From positions 1-64,000 of IMG/VR virus record IMGVR_UViG_3300043446_004500: a DNA stretch of 64,000 bases; one strand, written 5' to 3'. The stretch is from a virus. The notes under the pieces were generated by a model. The model had not been told where the DNA came from. It saw only the letters and a list, made by a program, of their open reading frames with translations, and did not search any database. Within the stretch, counting starts at the first letter, position 1. Each line of letters starts with the position of its first letter. A program made the position numbers and the translations under genes. Below are positions 56,170 to 63,711 of the stretch, in pieces.

Positions 56170-56255
56170 AATCTCACAGGCAACAGGGGTCCAAACCTTG
56201 TGTAAGTCCTACACCTTCCATGCCTCTCAACGATGCACAAACAGGAAGGTCTCTT

Positions 56256-56329
56256 GTCTCAGTAGCTCAGTTGGATAGAGCATCTGCCTTCTAAGCAGTT
56301 GGTCGGGGGTTCAAGTCCCTCCTGAGACG
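56256..56329 (+). tRNA. tRNA-Arg (anticodon TCT)
   Basis: 74 nt. Acceptor GTCTCAG/CTGAGAC, loop CTTCTAA, T arm GGGGTTCAAGTCCCT. Reads AGA, a codon frequent in these genes. Confidence 0.95.
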
Positions 56330-56369
56330 TTTGACAATCAAACTTAAGTAGTTTATGATTGTCTCATAT

Positions 56370-56441
56370 GCGGAGTTAGTTCAGCGGTAGAACGCTATCC
56401 TTCCAAGTTAGATGTCGTCGGTTCGATTCCGATACTCCGCT
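56370..56441 (+). tRNA. tRNA-Gly (anticodon TCC)
   Basis: 72 nt. Acceptor GCGGAGT/ACTCCGC, loop CTTCCAA, T arm GTCGGTTCGATTCCGAT. Reads GGA, the favoured Gly codon here. Confidence 0.93.
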
Positions 56442-56499
56442 CTTGGAGATTATTCTCCATATATAAAAGTGATGGAGCATAAGTCCCTGTTATATTCTT

Positions 56500-56718
56500 A
56501 TGAAGTATATTACACTTATGTCATCAATCTTATTCTTTATGAAGGAAGAAGTTAATTCTATAAACATCGCAAGACTTCTAAGTGAACTTGAAGGTTCATA
56601 TGTCCTCACCAAATATATGGGATTTGAGGATGATATGAAAATTCTTGACGAAATGAAAAAACGATTTTATAAACTTTATTTCAAACTTTATAAAGAAGAA
56701 AAAAATAATGGGGTGTAG
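56500..56718 (+). CDS. Small hypothetical protein between tRNAs
   Basis: 72 residues, helical, with a hydrophobic start (MKYITLMSSILFFMKEEV) and a Lys/Tyr-rich end. Its last 10 bases overlap the tRNA-Asn gene, so the pair may be processed from one transcript. No family recognised. Confidence 0.45.
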   Translation: MKYITLMSSILFFMKEEVNSINIARLLSELEGSYVLTKYMGFEDDMKILDEMKKRFYKLYFKLYKEEKNNGV

Positions 56719-56781
56719 CTCAGCGGTAGTAGCGGGATGCTGTTAACATCTAGGTCGCAGGTTCGATCCCTGCCGCCCCAG
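56709..56781 (+). tRNA. tRNA-Asn (anticodon GTT)
   Basis: 73 nt. Acceptor TGGGGTG/CGCCCCA, loop CTGTTAA, T arm GCAGGTTCGATCCCTGC. Confidence 0.95.
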
Positions 56782-56782
56782 T

Positions 56783-56970
56783 TGATAGGGTTGGAAATGT
56801 CCGATTCTATCATATTTTCACCGCCCTCTAATGCGGTGAAAATTGCGGAAAGTGTCTTCCGCTGGTGATGGGCACTCATCACCGTTCTGTAGGTGCCAAA
56901 TACCCCTTCTGGTTACGACTGGAAGAAGTAAAGAGGGAGAACATAGGTAAAGTTCTTTCCACCTACCATA
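56783..56970 (+). ncRNA. Candidate structured RNA made of consecutive hairpins
   Basis: No gene fits here. In order: TGATAG/CTATCA (56783-56812); ATTTTCACCGC/GCGGTGAAAAT, a perfect 11-bp stem (56814-56843); GCGGAA/TTCCGC (56845-56862); GGTGATG/CATCACC (56864-56883); and GTTCT/AGAAC enclosing CTTC/GAAG (56884-56941). Hairpins adjoin with almost no spacer, which suggests a folded RNA in the tRNA transcript. Confidence 0.5.
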
Positions 56971-57045
56971 TCCTCTGCGTAGTCCATTGGTAAGGACGGG
57001 TGGACAACACACATGGAAACTGGGTTCGATTCCCAGCCAGAGGAC
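56971..57045 (+). tRNA. tRNA-like element with irregular anticodon arm
   Basis: Acceptor TCCTCTG/CAGAGGA, D-arm-like GTCC/GGAC, and a normal T arm CTGGGTTCGATTCCCAG. The anticodon region does not form a proper 5-bp stem and lacks U33; no anticodon can be assigned. Degenerate tRNA or tRNA mimic. Confidence 0.4.
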
Positions 57046-57047
57046 AC

Positions 57048-57120
57048 GGGGAATTAACTCAGTTGGTAGAGTGACAGCTTTGCAAGCTGTAAGTCAGGGG
57101 TTCAAGTCCCCTATTCTCCA
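57048..57120 (+). tRNA. tRNA-Ala (anticodon TGC)
   Basis: 73 nt. Acceptor GGGGAAT/ATTCTCC, anticodon stem ACAGC/GCTGT with loop TTTGCAA, T arm GGGGTTCAAGTCCCC. Confidence 0.95.
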
Positions 57121-57123
57121 TTG

Positions 57124-57131
57124 CATAAATA
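57124..57131 (+). promoter_or_regulatory. Late promoter (CATAAATA) of dps
   Basis: CATAAATA, three bases after tRNA-Ala and 17 bases before the dps ATG. Confidence 0.5.
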
Positions 57132-57147
57132 TTTCAAAAAGAGTATA

Positions 57148-57657
57148 ATGGAAAAACTGTTTAAACTCTTAAGTGATGCTCAGGCATCACTTTTTGTTCT
57201 ATTTCATAAAACTTGGGTTTATCATTGGAATGTTGTTGGAAAAGATTTCCAGCAACTTCATACTCTTTTTGGTGGTCAGTATGAGACTATGTTTGAGGAG
57301 ATTGATCGTCTCTCAGAACATATGAGATACTTGAATGTAAAACCTTTGAGTAGTTTAGATCGTGTTCTTGAGGTTTCTAAAATTAAAGAAGCATCAAGTT
57401 CTGCGAATTCTGAGAGTATGATCTCAGATCTTCTTCAATCAAATAATGATTTTTGTGATATGATGAGAGGAATATCTGAAGAAGCAGAAACTCAAAAACA
57501 GTATGCTACAGCAAATCTAGTTCAGGATTTAATGGAGTCTCACGGTAAGTTTGTTTGGATGCTTCGTTCATTCTCAGATTCTGGATCTAAAAAAGTTCAA
57601 GAAGAAGTGGAGGAAGTTGTTGAAGAACAAATAAAAGAAGAAACAACTGAAGAATAA
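57148..57657 (+). CDS. dps: Dps/ferritin-like DNA-protection protein
   Basis: 169 residues from the ATG at 57148. VYHWNVVGKDFQQLHTLFGGQYETMFEEIDRLSEHMR (about 24-60) carries the Dps ferroxidase pattern: His26, His38, Asp53 and Glu57. DLMESHGKFVWMLRSF is the usual C-terminal helix, followed by an acidic tail. Dps proteins store iron and bind or shield DNA. Unusual cargo for a phage; the late promoter would make it with the virion proteins. Confidence 0.85.
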   Translation: MEKLFKLLSDAQASLFVLFHKTWVYHWNVVGKDFQQLHTLFGGQYETMFEEIDRLSEHMRYLNVKPLSSLDRVLEVSKIKEASSSANSESMISDLLQSNNDFCDMMRGISEEAETQKQYATANLVQDLMESHGKFVWMLRSFSDSGSKKVQEEVEEVVEEQIKEETTEE

Positions 57658-57665
57658 TTAGGATT

Positions 57666-57923
57666 ATGGAAAACTTAAAAATAAGATGCCGTACTTGCGG
57701 CAGAGAGTTGGAGGGACATCCAACAAAAACAATATCTTGTGGTTGCTCCAACATGGCAACAATTCGTGGAGATAAGATTTCGGCACTTGACTTATCTCAA
57801 ATTGTTATGTTAAACTCATTGAAGCAAAATCAAAACAAAAGTGTCCTAACTTCTCAAGATATTGCTTGGCAAGAAGCACGTCGTCAACGTAAAGTTAGAC
57901 GACTTGATTTTGAAGTCCGTTAA
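57666..57923 (+). CDS. Small zinc-ribbon-like protein
   Basis: 85 residues. CRTCGRELEGHPTKTISCGCSNM (about 8-30) has four Cys for one zinc site. The C-terminus is basic (RRQRKVRRLDFEVR). Known to me as a conserved cyanophage gene without function. It follows dps by 8 bases. Confidence 0.65.
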   Translation: MENLKIRCRTCGRELEGHPTKTISCGCSNMATIRGDKISALDLSQIVMLNSLKQNQNKSVLTSQDIAWQEARRQRKVRRLDFEVR

Positions 57924-57935
57924 GCACTTAATATT

Positions 57936-58022
57936 GGAAGCGTGGCAGAGTCCGGTTTATTGCGTTTGTCTTGAAAACAAATGAGGGTAACACCTCCACT
58001 GGTTCAAATCCAGTCGCTTCCG
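57936..58022 (+). tRNA. tRNA-Ser (anticodon TGA)
   Basis: 87 nt with a long variable arm (GAGGGTAACACCTC). Acceptor GGAAGCG/CGCTTCC, loop CTTGAAA. Confidence 0.94.
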
Positions 58023-58082
58023 TTAATAAACATTATAAATTTAACATTTTCTTAAACAGTGTTACGTAATGAACACAATTTG

Positions 58083-58113
58083 TTGACGATGAAAAGTCTG
58101 TGATTAGTATATA
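58083..58113 (+). promoter_or_regulatory. Putative sigma-70-type promoter
   Basis: TTGACG (58083-58088) with TAGTAT 16 bases or TATATA 19 bases downstream. It precedes a run of overlapping micro-genes. Confidence 0.5.
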
Positions 58114-58135
58114 GTAGTACTAACGCAAAAAACCC

Positions 58136-58285
58136 ATGGATCAGCATACTTATGAGAACTGGGTAAAAATTAAAGCAACATTTGAAGAATCGGGTAACAC
58201 TGATAATATGTTTTATAAGAGAGCAGTGGAAATTGTAAAAACGAGGAGAGATCCTCTGGCAAAGTTTCTTGGAGATGAGAAATAA
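58136..58285 (+). CDS. Small basic hypothetical protein
   Basis: 49 residues: YENWVKIKATFEESGNTDN and FYKRAVEIVKTRRDP. Helical. First of a chain of overlapping small genes (TAATG with the next). Confidence 0.55.
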   Translation: MDQHTYENWVKIKATFEESGNTDNMFYKRAVEIVKTRRDPLAKFLGDEK

Positions 58286-58488
58286 TGATGGAACCTCAAG
58301 ACGAATTTATTACTCGTTCAGAAGTTCAGGAGATGATTGATGCAGCAATACGACGACACAACCGTAATGCTTCTATCATTAGTATGTGCGTCGGTTGGGT
58401 GGTTCTTGCTTTATTTGCTGAAGGACTACTCCGATTGATTGGTGTGATTCCCCCAATTCTACCTTGGCTTAAAATCACTTTAAACTAA
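58285..58488 (+). CDS. Small single-span membrane protein
   Basis: 67 residues. A soluble acidic/basic N-terminal helix (EFITRSEVQEMIDAAIRRHNR) and a membrane span (IISMCVGWVVLALFAEGLLRLIGVI). One of two adjacent ATG codons is the start. Coupled by overlap on both sides. Confidence 0.55.
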   Translation: MMEPQDEFITRSEVQEMIDAAIRRHNRNASIISMCVGWVVLALFAEGLLRLIGVIPPILPWLKITLN

Positions 58489-58592
58489 TGTCAGAAGAAG
58501 ATTTAGAAGAACTATTAAAAAGAGTTTTACAACAAAAAATGAATGAACTTTTTGAAGAACCTTCTACATACGAGGACGAAGAAGATGAATAG
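58488..58592 (+). CDS. 34-residue acidic peptide
   Basis: MSEEDLEELLKRVLQQKMNE and an acidic tail. Amphipathic helix. Overlaps the preceding stop (TAATG) and the next start. Confidence 0.45.
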   Translation: MSEEDLEELLKRVLQQKMNELFEEPSTYEDEEDE

Positions 58593-58674
58593 TACCATAT
58601 ATACAGCAATGACAATTTTTGGTATAATAGGATTGTTCATTATTTGGGCACTTACTCACGCATATCCACAATGA
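58585..58674 (+). CDS. 29-residue membrane peptide
   Basis: A single span, TIFGIIGLFIIWALTHAYP. Overlaps the genes on both sides (ATGAATAG and ATGA). Too short for a family match. Confidence 0.45.
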   Translation: MNSTIYTAMTIFGIIGLFIIWALTHAYPQ

Positions 58675-58787
58675 TTTTCCATATCGTTGAAGCACTCGCA
58701 GTAAATCCTTTCTTTCTTTTTCTTTGCGGGTGTGGGTTGACAATCATTCCATTTGCTGGTATTATGTATATACATAGAGATAAGTAA
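58671..58787 (+). CDS. 38-residue membrane peptide ending at tRNA-Pro
   Basis: MIFHIVEALAVNPFFLFLCGCG and IIPFAGIMYIHRDK form one or two short spans. Its stop abuts the first base of tRNA-Pro. Confidence 0.45.
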   Translation: MIFHIVEALAVNPFFLFLCGCGLTIIPFAGIMYIHRDK

Positions 58788-58861
58788 CCGGGTTTAGCGC
58801 AGTTTGGTAGCGCATCTGCTTTGGGAGCAGAGGGTCGCAGGTTCGAATCCTGCAACTCGGA
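58788..58861 (+). tRNA. tRNA-Pro (anticodon TGG)
   Basis: 74 nt. Acceptor CCGGGTT/AACTCGG, anticodon stem TCTGC/GCAGA with loop TTTGGGA, T arm GCAGGTTCGAATCCTGC. Confidence 0.94.
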
Positions 58862-58877
58862 CTCATAAAATTACTTT

Positions 58878-59111
58878 ATGAAAATGAATCAAGAAATCGA
58901 AAAACTTCCATCCTTTACAATTGAAGAGTTTCAAGTAGATTTTGATAATCTTATGAATAGAGTGGAAAACGGAGAAACACTACTTATTAAAAGTGAACAC
59001 GGAAACGCAGTAATGGTTCCTTATAAAGAAGTCGTTAGTGTATGTAATGAAGCAAGTGTGGATTTTGAAGAGATAGTTAAAATCCACACAGACCACGAAG
59101 AAGGGTCTTGA
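58878..59111 (+). CDS. Phd/YefM antitoxin-like protein
   Basis: 77 residues. FTIEEFQVDFDNLMNRVENGETLLIKSEHGNAVMVPYKEV (about 12-52) follows the Phd/YefM antitoxin fold: helix, strand, then a hydrophobic strand. No toxin gene is adjacent (tRNAs flank it on both sides), so it may block a host toxin or act as a regulator. Start ATG at 58878 or 58884. Confidence 0.7.
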   Translation: MKMNQEIEKLPSFTIEEFQVDFDNLMNRVENGETLLIKSEHGNAVMVPYKEVVSVCNEASVDFEEIVKIHTDHEEGS

Positions 59112-59149
59112 CGAAGGGTTCCAAATCTCCTACAATGATTTGGTCTTAA

Positions 59150-59221
59150 GGGGGTGTCGCATAAAGGTCAATGCGCTCTGCTTATAACGGAGTCATCCTG
59201 GTTCAAGTCCAGGCATCCCTA
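59150..59221 (+). tRNA. tRNA-Ile (anticodon TAT)
   Basis: 72 nt. Acceptor GGGGGTG/CATCCCT with G-T pairs, loop CTTATAA, T arm CCTGGTTCAAGTCCAGG. Reads ATA, which is rare in GC-richer hosts and used by AT-rich phage genes. Confidence 0.88.
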
Positions 59222-59225
59222 CCTT

Positions 59226-59298
59226 GCTGGTTTAGCTCTCTGGAGAAAGCACTGCCCTCATAAGGCAAGATAGGTCGGTTCGATCCCGACAACCAGCA
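59226..59298 (+). tRNA. tRNA with CAT anticodon (probably Met)
   Basis: 73 nt. Acceptor GCTGGTT/AACCAGC, loop CTCATAA, T arm GTCGGTTCGATCCCGAC. It is an elongator-type CAT tRNA; an Ile-lysidine tRNA cannot be excluded. Confidence 0.9.
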
Positions 59299-59301
59299 CT
59301 T

Positions 59302-59353
59302 GGACACTTACCAAAGTGTCCCACTTGACTTTCCCAAGTCAAACTTTTATAAT
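59302..59353 (+). promoter_or_regulatory. Hairpin and strong sigma-70-type promoter
   Basis: GGACACTT (59302-59309) pairs with AAGTGTCC (59314-59321). TTGACT (59325-59330), 17 bases, TATAAT (59348-59353): one mismatch in total from consensus. It drives 59376-59824. Confidence 0.82.
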
Positions 59354-59375
59354 AACAAGGTCAACATTCAAAACA

Positions 59376-59591
59376 ATGACTCTTACAGCAAAATTCAAGA
59401 AAGACGTTCAAACTCTTCGTGGTGCCGCAAATGGCGAATTCTACCTTGATGTGAAGAATCCAAAACTCTACAAAAAGGTTCGTCGTTATTATGAAAACGA
59501 AGGTGTAGTTTTCTCTGGTGATCCTCTGGATGATTATGAGATGCTTATGGAATATGTTCTTGCTGATCTTGAATCTGTAGAAGTGGCATGA
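59376..59591 (+). CDS. Small hypothetical protein
   Basis: 71 residues from the ATG at 59376; an upstream in-frame start lies in the promoter. TAKFKKDVQTLRGAANGEFYLDVKNPKLYKKVRRYYENEGV is basic, followed by an acidic helix. Strong promoter upstream suggests early expression. Unknown function. Confidence 0.6.
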   Translation: MTLTAKFKKDVQTLRGAANGEFYLDVKNPKLYKKVRRYYENEGVVFSGDPLDDYEMLMEYVLADLESVEVA

Positions 59592-59824
59592 AATCAAAAG
59601 TTATTTTTGAACGAGAAGGATATCGTTTTATTGAAGCAGGTATTCTAGAAATTAATGGGAAACCAGACTATAGAATGCAAAAACAAAATTATTATACAAA
59701 ACGTTGGAACGATATTTATCTTTTTGATAATGGTATGCAGTGTTCTCTAGCAATGGAAGACATTGAATATGCTCGTTGGCTTGATCCAGATAGAGTTCCT
59801 TGTTATGTGAGAGATGATGATTAA
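59588..59824 (+). CDS. Small hypothetical protein coupled to the preceding gene
   Basis: 78 residues, ATGA overlap. FEREGYRFIEAGILEINGKPDYRMQKQNYYTKRWNDIYLFDNG looks like a small beta sheet protein with many aromatic residues. No family recognised. Confidence 0.6.
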   Translation: MKSKVIFEREGYRFIEAGILEINGKPDYRMQKQNYYTKRWNDIYLFDNGMQCSLAMEDIEYARWLDPDRVPCYVRDDD

Positions 59825-59879
59825 ATAGTTAAATAGTCACGGAGAGACTTAAAAAGTACTGGTCGGGAGCAAACCCCTT

Positions 59880-60113
59880 ATGTCCAAAACAAGTGTCCTA
59901 AGATATCTTGGGAACCTTCTCCTCATTATTGGTTATCAAACTATGTTATGGGGAGATTTTAAATTTGGTTTGATGATAAAATGTATTGGAGGATTACTAA
60001 CAGTGCCTTTTGCTATCAAACTCAAACTCTGGGATGTACTATTCCTATGCGCTTTCTTTGGTATTTCCGAGATATCAAAGGTTGTACAACTTTTCTTAGT
60101 TAGTATAAACTAA
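59880..60113 (+). CDS. Small multi-span membrane protein
   Basis: 77 residues with two or three hydrophobic spans (YLGNLLLIIGYQTMLWG, LMIKCIGGLLTVPFAI, WDVLFLCAFFGISEI). Resembles small membrane proteins frequent in marine cyanophages. Function unknown. Confidence 0.6.
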   Translation: MSKTSVLRYLGNLLLIIGYQTMLWGDFKFGLMIKCIGGLLTVPFAIKLKLWDVLFLCAFFGISEISKVVQLFLVSIN

Positions 60114-60146
60114 GTGGTGGAACCAAATGACCCCCTTTATGAGTTT

Positions 60147-60214
60147 CCAATTTCTCTAAAAAATTGGTGGCGAGCCTGAGTACAGAAGGTGGGTTGCATA
60201 AACCCACCTTTTTT
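60147..60214 (+). terminator. Hairpin and terminator before the glycan cluster
   Basis: CCAATTT/AAATTGG (60147-60167), then AAGGTGGGTT (60186-60195) pairs with AACCCACCTT (60201-60210) followed by a T run. Confidence 0.85.
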
Positions 60215-60257
60215 AGTATGATATATACTACAGACATAATTAAAATACTGAAAAATT

Positions 60258-61304
60258 ATGAGTCAATACGTTAAAACTGCACTTGTACTTGGTGCAGGTG
60301 GTTTTATTGGAAGTCATATGGTAAGAAGGCTTCGTTCTGAGGGATATTGGGTAAGAGGAGTAGATCTTAAGAGACCTGAGTTTTCGGAAACAGAAGCACA
60401 CGAATTTATTCAAGGAGATCTTCGTGATCTAACCTTTGTAGAAAGAGTTCTTCAGTACAAAGGTCCTTATTGCAATTTCTATAACTTTGTTCCTTCAAAA
60501 CATATTGATACTTTTGATGAGATCTATCAGTTTGCTGCTGATATGGGTGGAGCAGGATTTGTTTTTACTGGTGAGAATGATGCTGATATCATGCACAACT
60601 CTGCAACTATTAACCTCAACGTCCTTGAAGCACAAAGACAACTGAATGATTTTAGAGGAGTAAATAAGACCAAAATCTTCTATTCTGGATCTGCTTGTAT
60701 GTATCCAGAGCACAATCAACTTGACCCAGATAACCCTGATTGTCGTGAAGAATCGGCATATCCAGCAAATCCAGACTCAGAATATGGATGGGAAAAACTC
60801 TTCTCTGAACGTCTATACTTTGCTTACCACCGTAATTATGGTATCCCTGTTAGGGTTGCTCGTTATCACAATATTTTTGGACCTGAGGGAACCTGGGAAG
60901 GTGGAAGAGAAAAGGCACCAGCAGCCATCTGCCGTAAAGTTGCTTATCTCCCGTCCGAAGGTGGAACTATAGAAGTTTGGGGTGATGGTAAACAGACCCG
61001 TTCATTCCTTTACATTGATGAATGTATTGAAGCAACTCGCAGAATGATGGAATCGGATTTCATTGGACCCGTAAATATTGGTTCTGAGGAAATGGTAACT
61101 ATCAACCAACTTGTTGATACTGCTGCTAAAGTTTCTGGTAAGAAAGTAGAGAAAAATCATATTAATGGTCCTCTTGGAGTTCGTGGTCGTAATTCCAATA
61201 ATGATTTGATTCGTGAAAAACTTGGTTGGGATTATTCCCAATCTCTTGAAGAGGGTATTCGTAAGACATACGAATGGATTAGTGAACAAATTGCAAAAGG
61301 TTGA
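60258..61304 (+). CDS. NAD-dependent epimerase, GDP-mannose 3,5-epimerase-like
   Basis: 348 residues of the extended short-chain dehydrogenase family. Rossmann motif GAGGFIGSH (about 12-20), DLRDL, AADMGGAGF (about 93), the active-site SGSACMYPE and YGWEK (Tyr and Lys of YxxxK, about 178), and GGREKAPAAICRK, which I associate with GDP-mannose 3,5-epimerases. It would make a modified nucleotide sugar for the transferases encoded next. The substrate is inferred. Confidence 0.82.
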   Translation: MSQYVKTALVLGAGGFIGSHMVRRLRSEGYWVRGVDLKRPEFSETEAHEFIQGDLRDLTFVERVLQYKGPYCNFYNFVPSKHIDTFDEIYQFAADMGGAGFVFTGENDADIMHNSATINLNVLEAQRQLNDFRGVNKTKIFYSGSACMYPEHNQLDPDNPDCREESAYPANPDSEYGWEKLFSERLYFAYHRNYGIPVRVARYHNIFGPEGTWEGGREKAPAAICRKVAYLPSEGGTIEVWGDGKQTRSFLYIDECIEATRRMMESDFIGPVNIGSEEMVTINQLVDTAAKVSGKKVEKNHINGPLGVRGRNSNNDLIREKLGWDYSQSLEEGIRKTYEWISEQIAKG

Positions 61305-61306
61305 AT

Positions 61307-62143
61307 ATGGATTTAAGTATTGTTCTAGGTGGCCGTGATGATAATTACGGTGAAAATTTTATTGAGAGATTAAATCAAGCATTAACAGCAAATATAAAAA
61401 ATCTAGATCAAACTGATTTAGATTATGAAATTATTGTTGTAGATTTTAATCCATTAGATCAAAAGTATCTGCACAATAATTTAATTCTCAAAGAAGTTCT
61501 ATCAAATTCGAGAGTGAGAAATATTGTTATTGATCCTTCTGTATCTGAGGAAGAGGATTTGTCTCCTGGCACTTACTATGAGTATTTTGCTAAAAATGTA
61601 GGAGCAAAACGATCAACGGGAGAATTTATTTTTACTACAAATTCTGACATTATTCTTTCAAAATCGTTGATTAATGATATTAAACACGAGTTGGGTAATG
61701 AGGAAAGAAATGATCTTTTCTATCGTTGTAGGTATAGGGGAGAAATAAATCTGGGATTTGATCCTGATGACAATACTCCAGCAGCAGATTTGCATAATCC
61801 ATCTTTTCCTGATGCTTGTATTTGTGGATTGTTCTCTGGAGATGCTACAATGTTTACTAGAGAAGTATTCTTCAATGTAGCAACTGGTTATAATGAAGGA
61901 GAAAAGAGGCATAGAACTCATCTCAGTCAATCTGCAATGGATGGTGAAATTCTTTGGAATGTTTATAAGAAAGGCAAAAAACTAAAGTTTTTAGAATCAC
62001 CTTATTACCATATTAATCATGGTAGACCAAATCCAAGAGACAATTTTTACTCTCAGGATACTTACACTAACAAAGAAAATTGGGGATTTGTTGATTACAC
62101 CGAAGATAAACTAAACGAAAACACTATTTTGATTAGATCATGA
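61307..62143 (+). CDS. Glycosyltransferase, GT-A fold
   Basis: 278 residues from the ATG at 61307. LSIVLGGRDDNYG at the start, YEIIVVDFNPL, then GAKRSTGEFIFTTNSDI (the DxD-like metal site region, about 105-122), and a C-terminal HINHGRPNPRDN. A family 2-like or related transferase. Acts on phage or host surface glycans, or on hydroxylated DNA bases; the cluster favours the first. Confidence 0.72.
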   Translation: MDLSIVLGGRDDNYGENFIERLNQALTANIKNLDQTDLDYEIIVVDFNPLDQKYLHNNLILKEVLSNSRVRNIVIDPSVSEEEDLSPGTYYEYFAKNVGAKRSTGEFIFTTNSDIILSKSLINDIKHELGNEERNDLFYRCRYRGEINLGFDPDDNTPAADLHNPSFPDACICGLFSGDATMFTREVFFNVATGYNEGEKRHRTHLSQSAMDGEILWNVYKKGKKLKFLESPYYHINHGRPNPRDNFYSQDTYTNKENWGFVDYTEDKLNENTILIRS

Positions 62144-62907
62144 TTTTAGGACTAAAAAAATATCAAGAATATATTCTACACCCAGAATCTAGACTTTTAG
62201 GAACATATTCTACAGAAAGACTAACTTCAGAAAAAGAAGTAAAGTGTCCTTGGGGATCACCTGAAACAAACTCAGCAGATCCTGGGCATAAAAATGGAGG
62301 TCTTTTTGAAAGACATGGATTCAAATATCCAAATGGGGTAATTCACGTTGGAATGTGGAAATTTGAAGAGTCTGAGGACTATGAATATCTTGTTGATAGT
62401 AATGTCATTGGTATTGAAGCACATCCAGATGTATACAAAGATTATAGTAGAGTAACTTCTGATCTTTATGGATTTAAATCATTTAACTTTGCTGCAAGTG
62501 ATGTTGATGATGATTATGCGATTCTTTTTTGCAATCCCTATAGACAAGATACTAGTACAATATGTGCTAGTTATTTGAATGATAATGCTGAGTATGAAAT
62601 TAAAAAAGTAAAAACAAAAACTCTTGATACTTTTGTTGAAGAGAACAGTATTGATGTTAAAAAGTTTAATTTCTTAAATGTTGATGCTGAAGGTGCGGAA
62701 TACAAAGTTATTAAAGGATTTTCAAAAAATTTGAAGGATATTGACTATATTGTTTTAGAAACATCTGTGAATGATAGATTTGGAAATAATCAAGATCTGG
62801 ATGTTATTAATCCTTTTTTAGAAAAACATGGTTTTGAAATTAAAGAAATGGATGGCAACTTTCTTTATGAAGGTTGGGGTGATGTATTTTTTGCAAGAGT
62901 AAAATGA
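62140..62907 (+). CDS. FkbM-family methyltransferase
   Basis: 255 residues. VIGIEAHPDVYKDY (SAM-binding acidic loop, about 90-103), then FAASDVDDDYAILF, and FLNVDAEGAEYKVIKGF (about 180-196), the FkbM hallmark. Methylates sugar hydroxyls in many glycan pathways. ATGA overlaps on both sides tie it to the two transferase genes. Confidence 0.82.
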   Translation: MILGLKKYQEYILHPESRLLGTYSTERLTSEKEVKCPWGSPETNSADPGHKNGGLFERHGFKYPNGVIHVGMWKFEESEDYEYLVDSNVIGIEAHPDVYKDYSRVTSDLYGFKSFNFAASDVDDDYAILFCNPYRQDTSTICASYLNDNAEYEIKKVKTKTLDTFVEENSIDVKKFNFLNVDAEGAEYKVIKGFSKNLKDIDYIVLETSVNDRFGNNQDLDVINPFLEKHGFEIKEMDGNFLYEGWGDVFFARVK

Positions 62908-63710
62908 AACAGAAATTTAATCTAGTTGGAAATACTTTTACCCACCTTACAGATGGCAATAAAGGATATTCTGTTCACGGGAAAGAATCTAAATTTATTG
63001 AATGGGTGAAAGATGGAAGTGGTAATGCCACTTTTTATATTGACAGTACTCTATCTCAAGCACAGTTTGATGATGTTTCTGGACCAAAATATGGATGGTT
63101 ATTGGAGTCTCAATATATTACTCCTCAGATTGTAGATTCTGTAAAAATGTTTCCAGAAAAATATTTGGAATCATTTGATGCAATTTTTACTCACAATCAA
63201 GAACTTCTTAAAATTGATTCTAAGTTTAAGTGGGTTCCTGCCCAAGGATTTTGGATTAAAGAACCTAAAATTTATGAGAAATCAAAAATGATTTCTATGA
63301 TTGCATCAAATAAAAGAATGTGTGATGGGCATAGGATTCGTTTAGAGTGGATAGAAAGATTGTGGGGACAAGTAGATCTTTACGGTAGAGGATTTAATGA
63401 AATTGCTCTAAAAGAAGAAGGTTTATGTGATTATATGTTTTCTGTTGCTATTGAAAATGGACAATATGAGACATATTTCACAGAAAAGATTTTAGACTGT
63501 TTTGCTACTGGAACTATTCCAGTTTATTTGGGTGCTCCTGATATTGGAAACTATTTTAATAAGAAAGGTATTATTGATCTTACTGAAGAATTTGACGTAT
63601 CCGATGAAATTTATTATAGTAAGATGGATGCAATTAAGGACAATTTAGAACGTGCTAAGAAAATGGAAATTTTGGAAGATTTCATTTACGAAAATTATCT
63701 GAGAGGTTGA
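62904..63710 (+). CDS. Glycosyltransferase family 10-like (fucosyltransferase type)
   Basis: 268 residues. The C-terminal nucleotide-sugar domain has YGRGFNE, then FSVAIENGQYETYFTEKILDCFATGTIPVYLGAPDI, the conserved GT10 stretch with its Glu and Lys. In this family GDP-fucose is the usual donor, which agrees with a GDP-mannose-derived sugar from the epimerase upstream. Acceptor unknown. Confidence 0.75.
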   Translation: MKQKFNLVGNTFTHLTDGNKGYSVHGKESKFIEWVKDGSGNATFYIDSTLSQAQFDDVSGPKYGWLLESQYITPQIVDSVKMFPEKYLESFDAIFTHNQELLKIDSKFKWVPAQGFWIKEPKIYEKSKMISMIASNKRMCDGHRIRLEWIERLWGQVDLYGRGFNEIALKEEGLCDYMFSVAIENGQYETYFTEKILDCFATGTIPVYLGAPDIGNYFNKKGIIDLTEEFDVSDEIYYSKMDAIKDNLERAKKMEILEDFIYENYLRG

Positions 63711-63711
63711 A

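Noticed and set aside
56783-57045. tmRNA
   Set aside because: The tRNA-like end has no tmRNA-type G-U acceptor layout, and no tag frame ending in Ala-Ala was found in the hairpin region.
58585-58787. Small photosystem or cytochrome subunits among the membrane peptides
   Set aside because: They are the right size, but none shows the known signatures of PsbI, PsbN, PetL or PetN.
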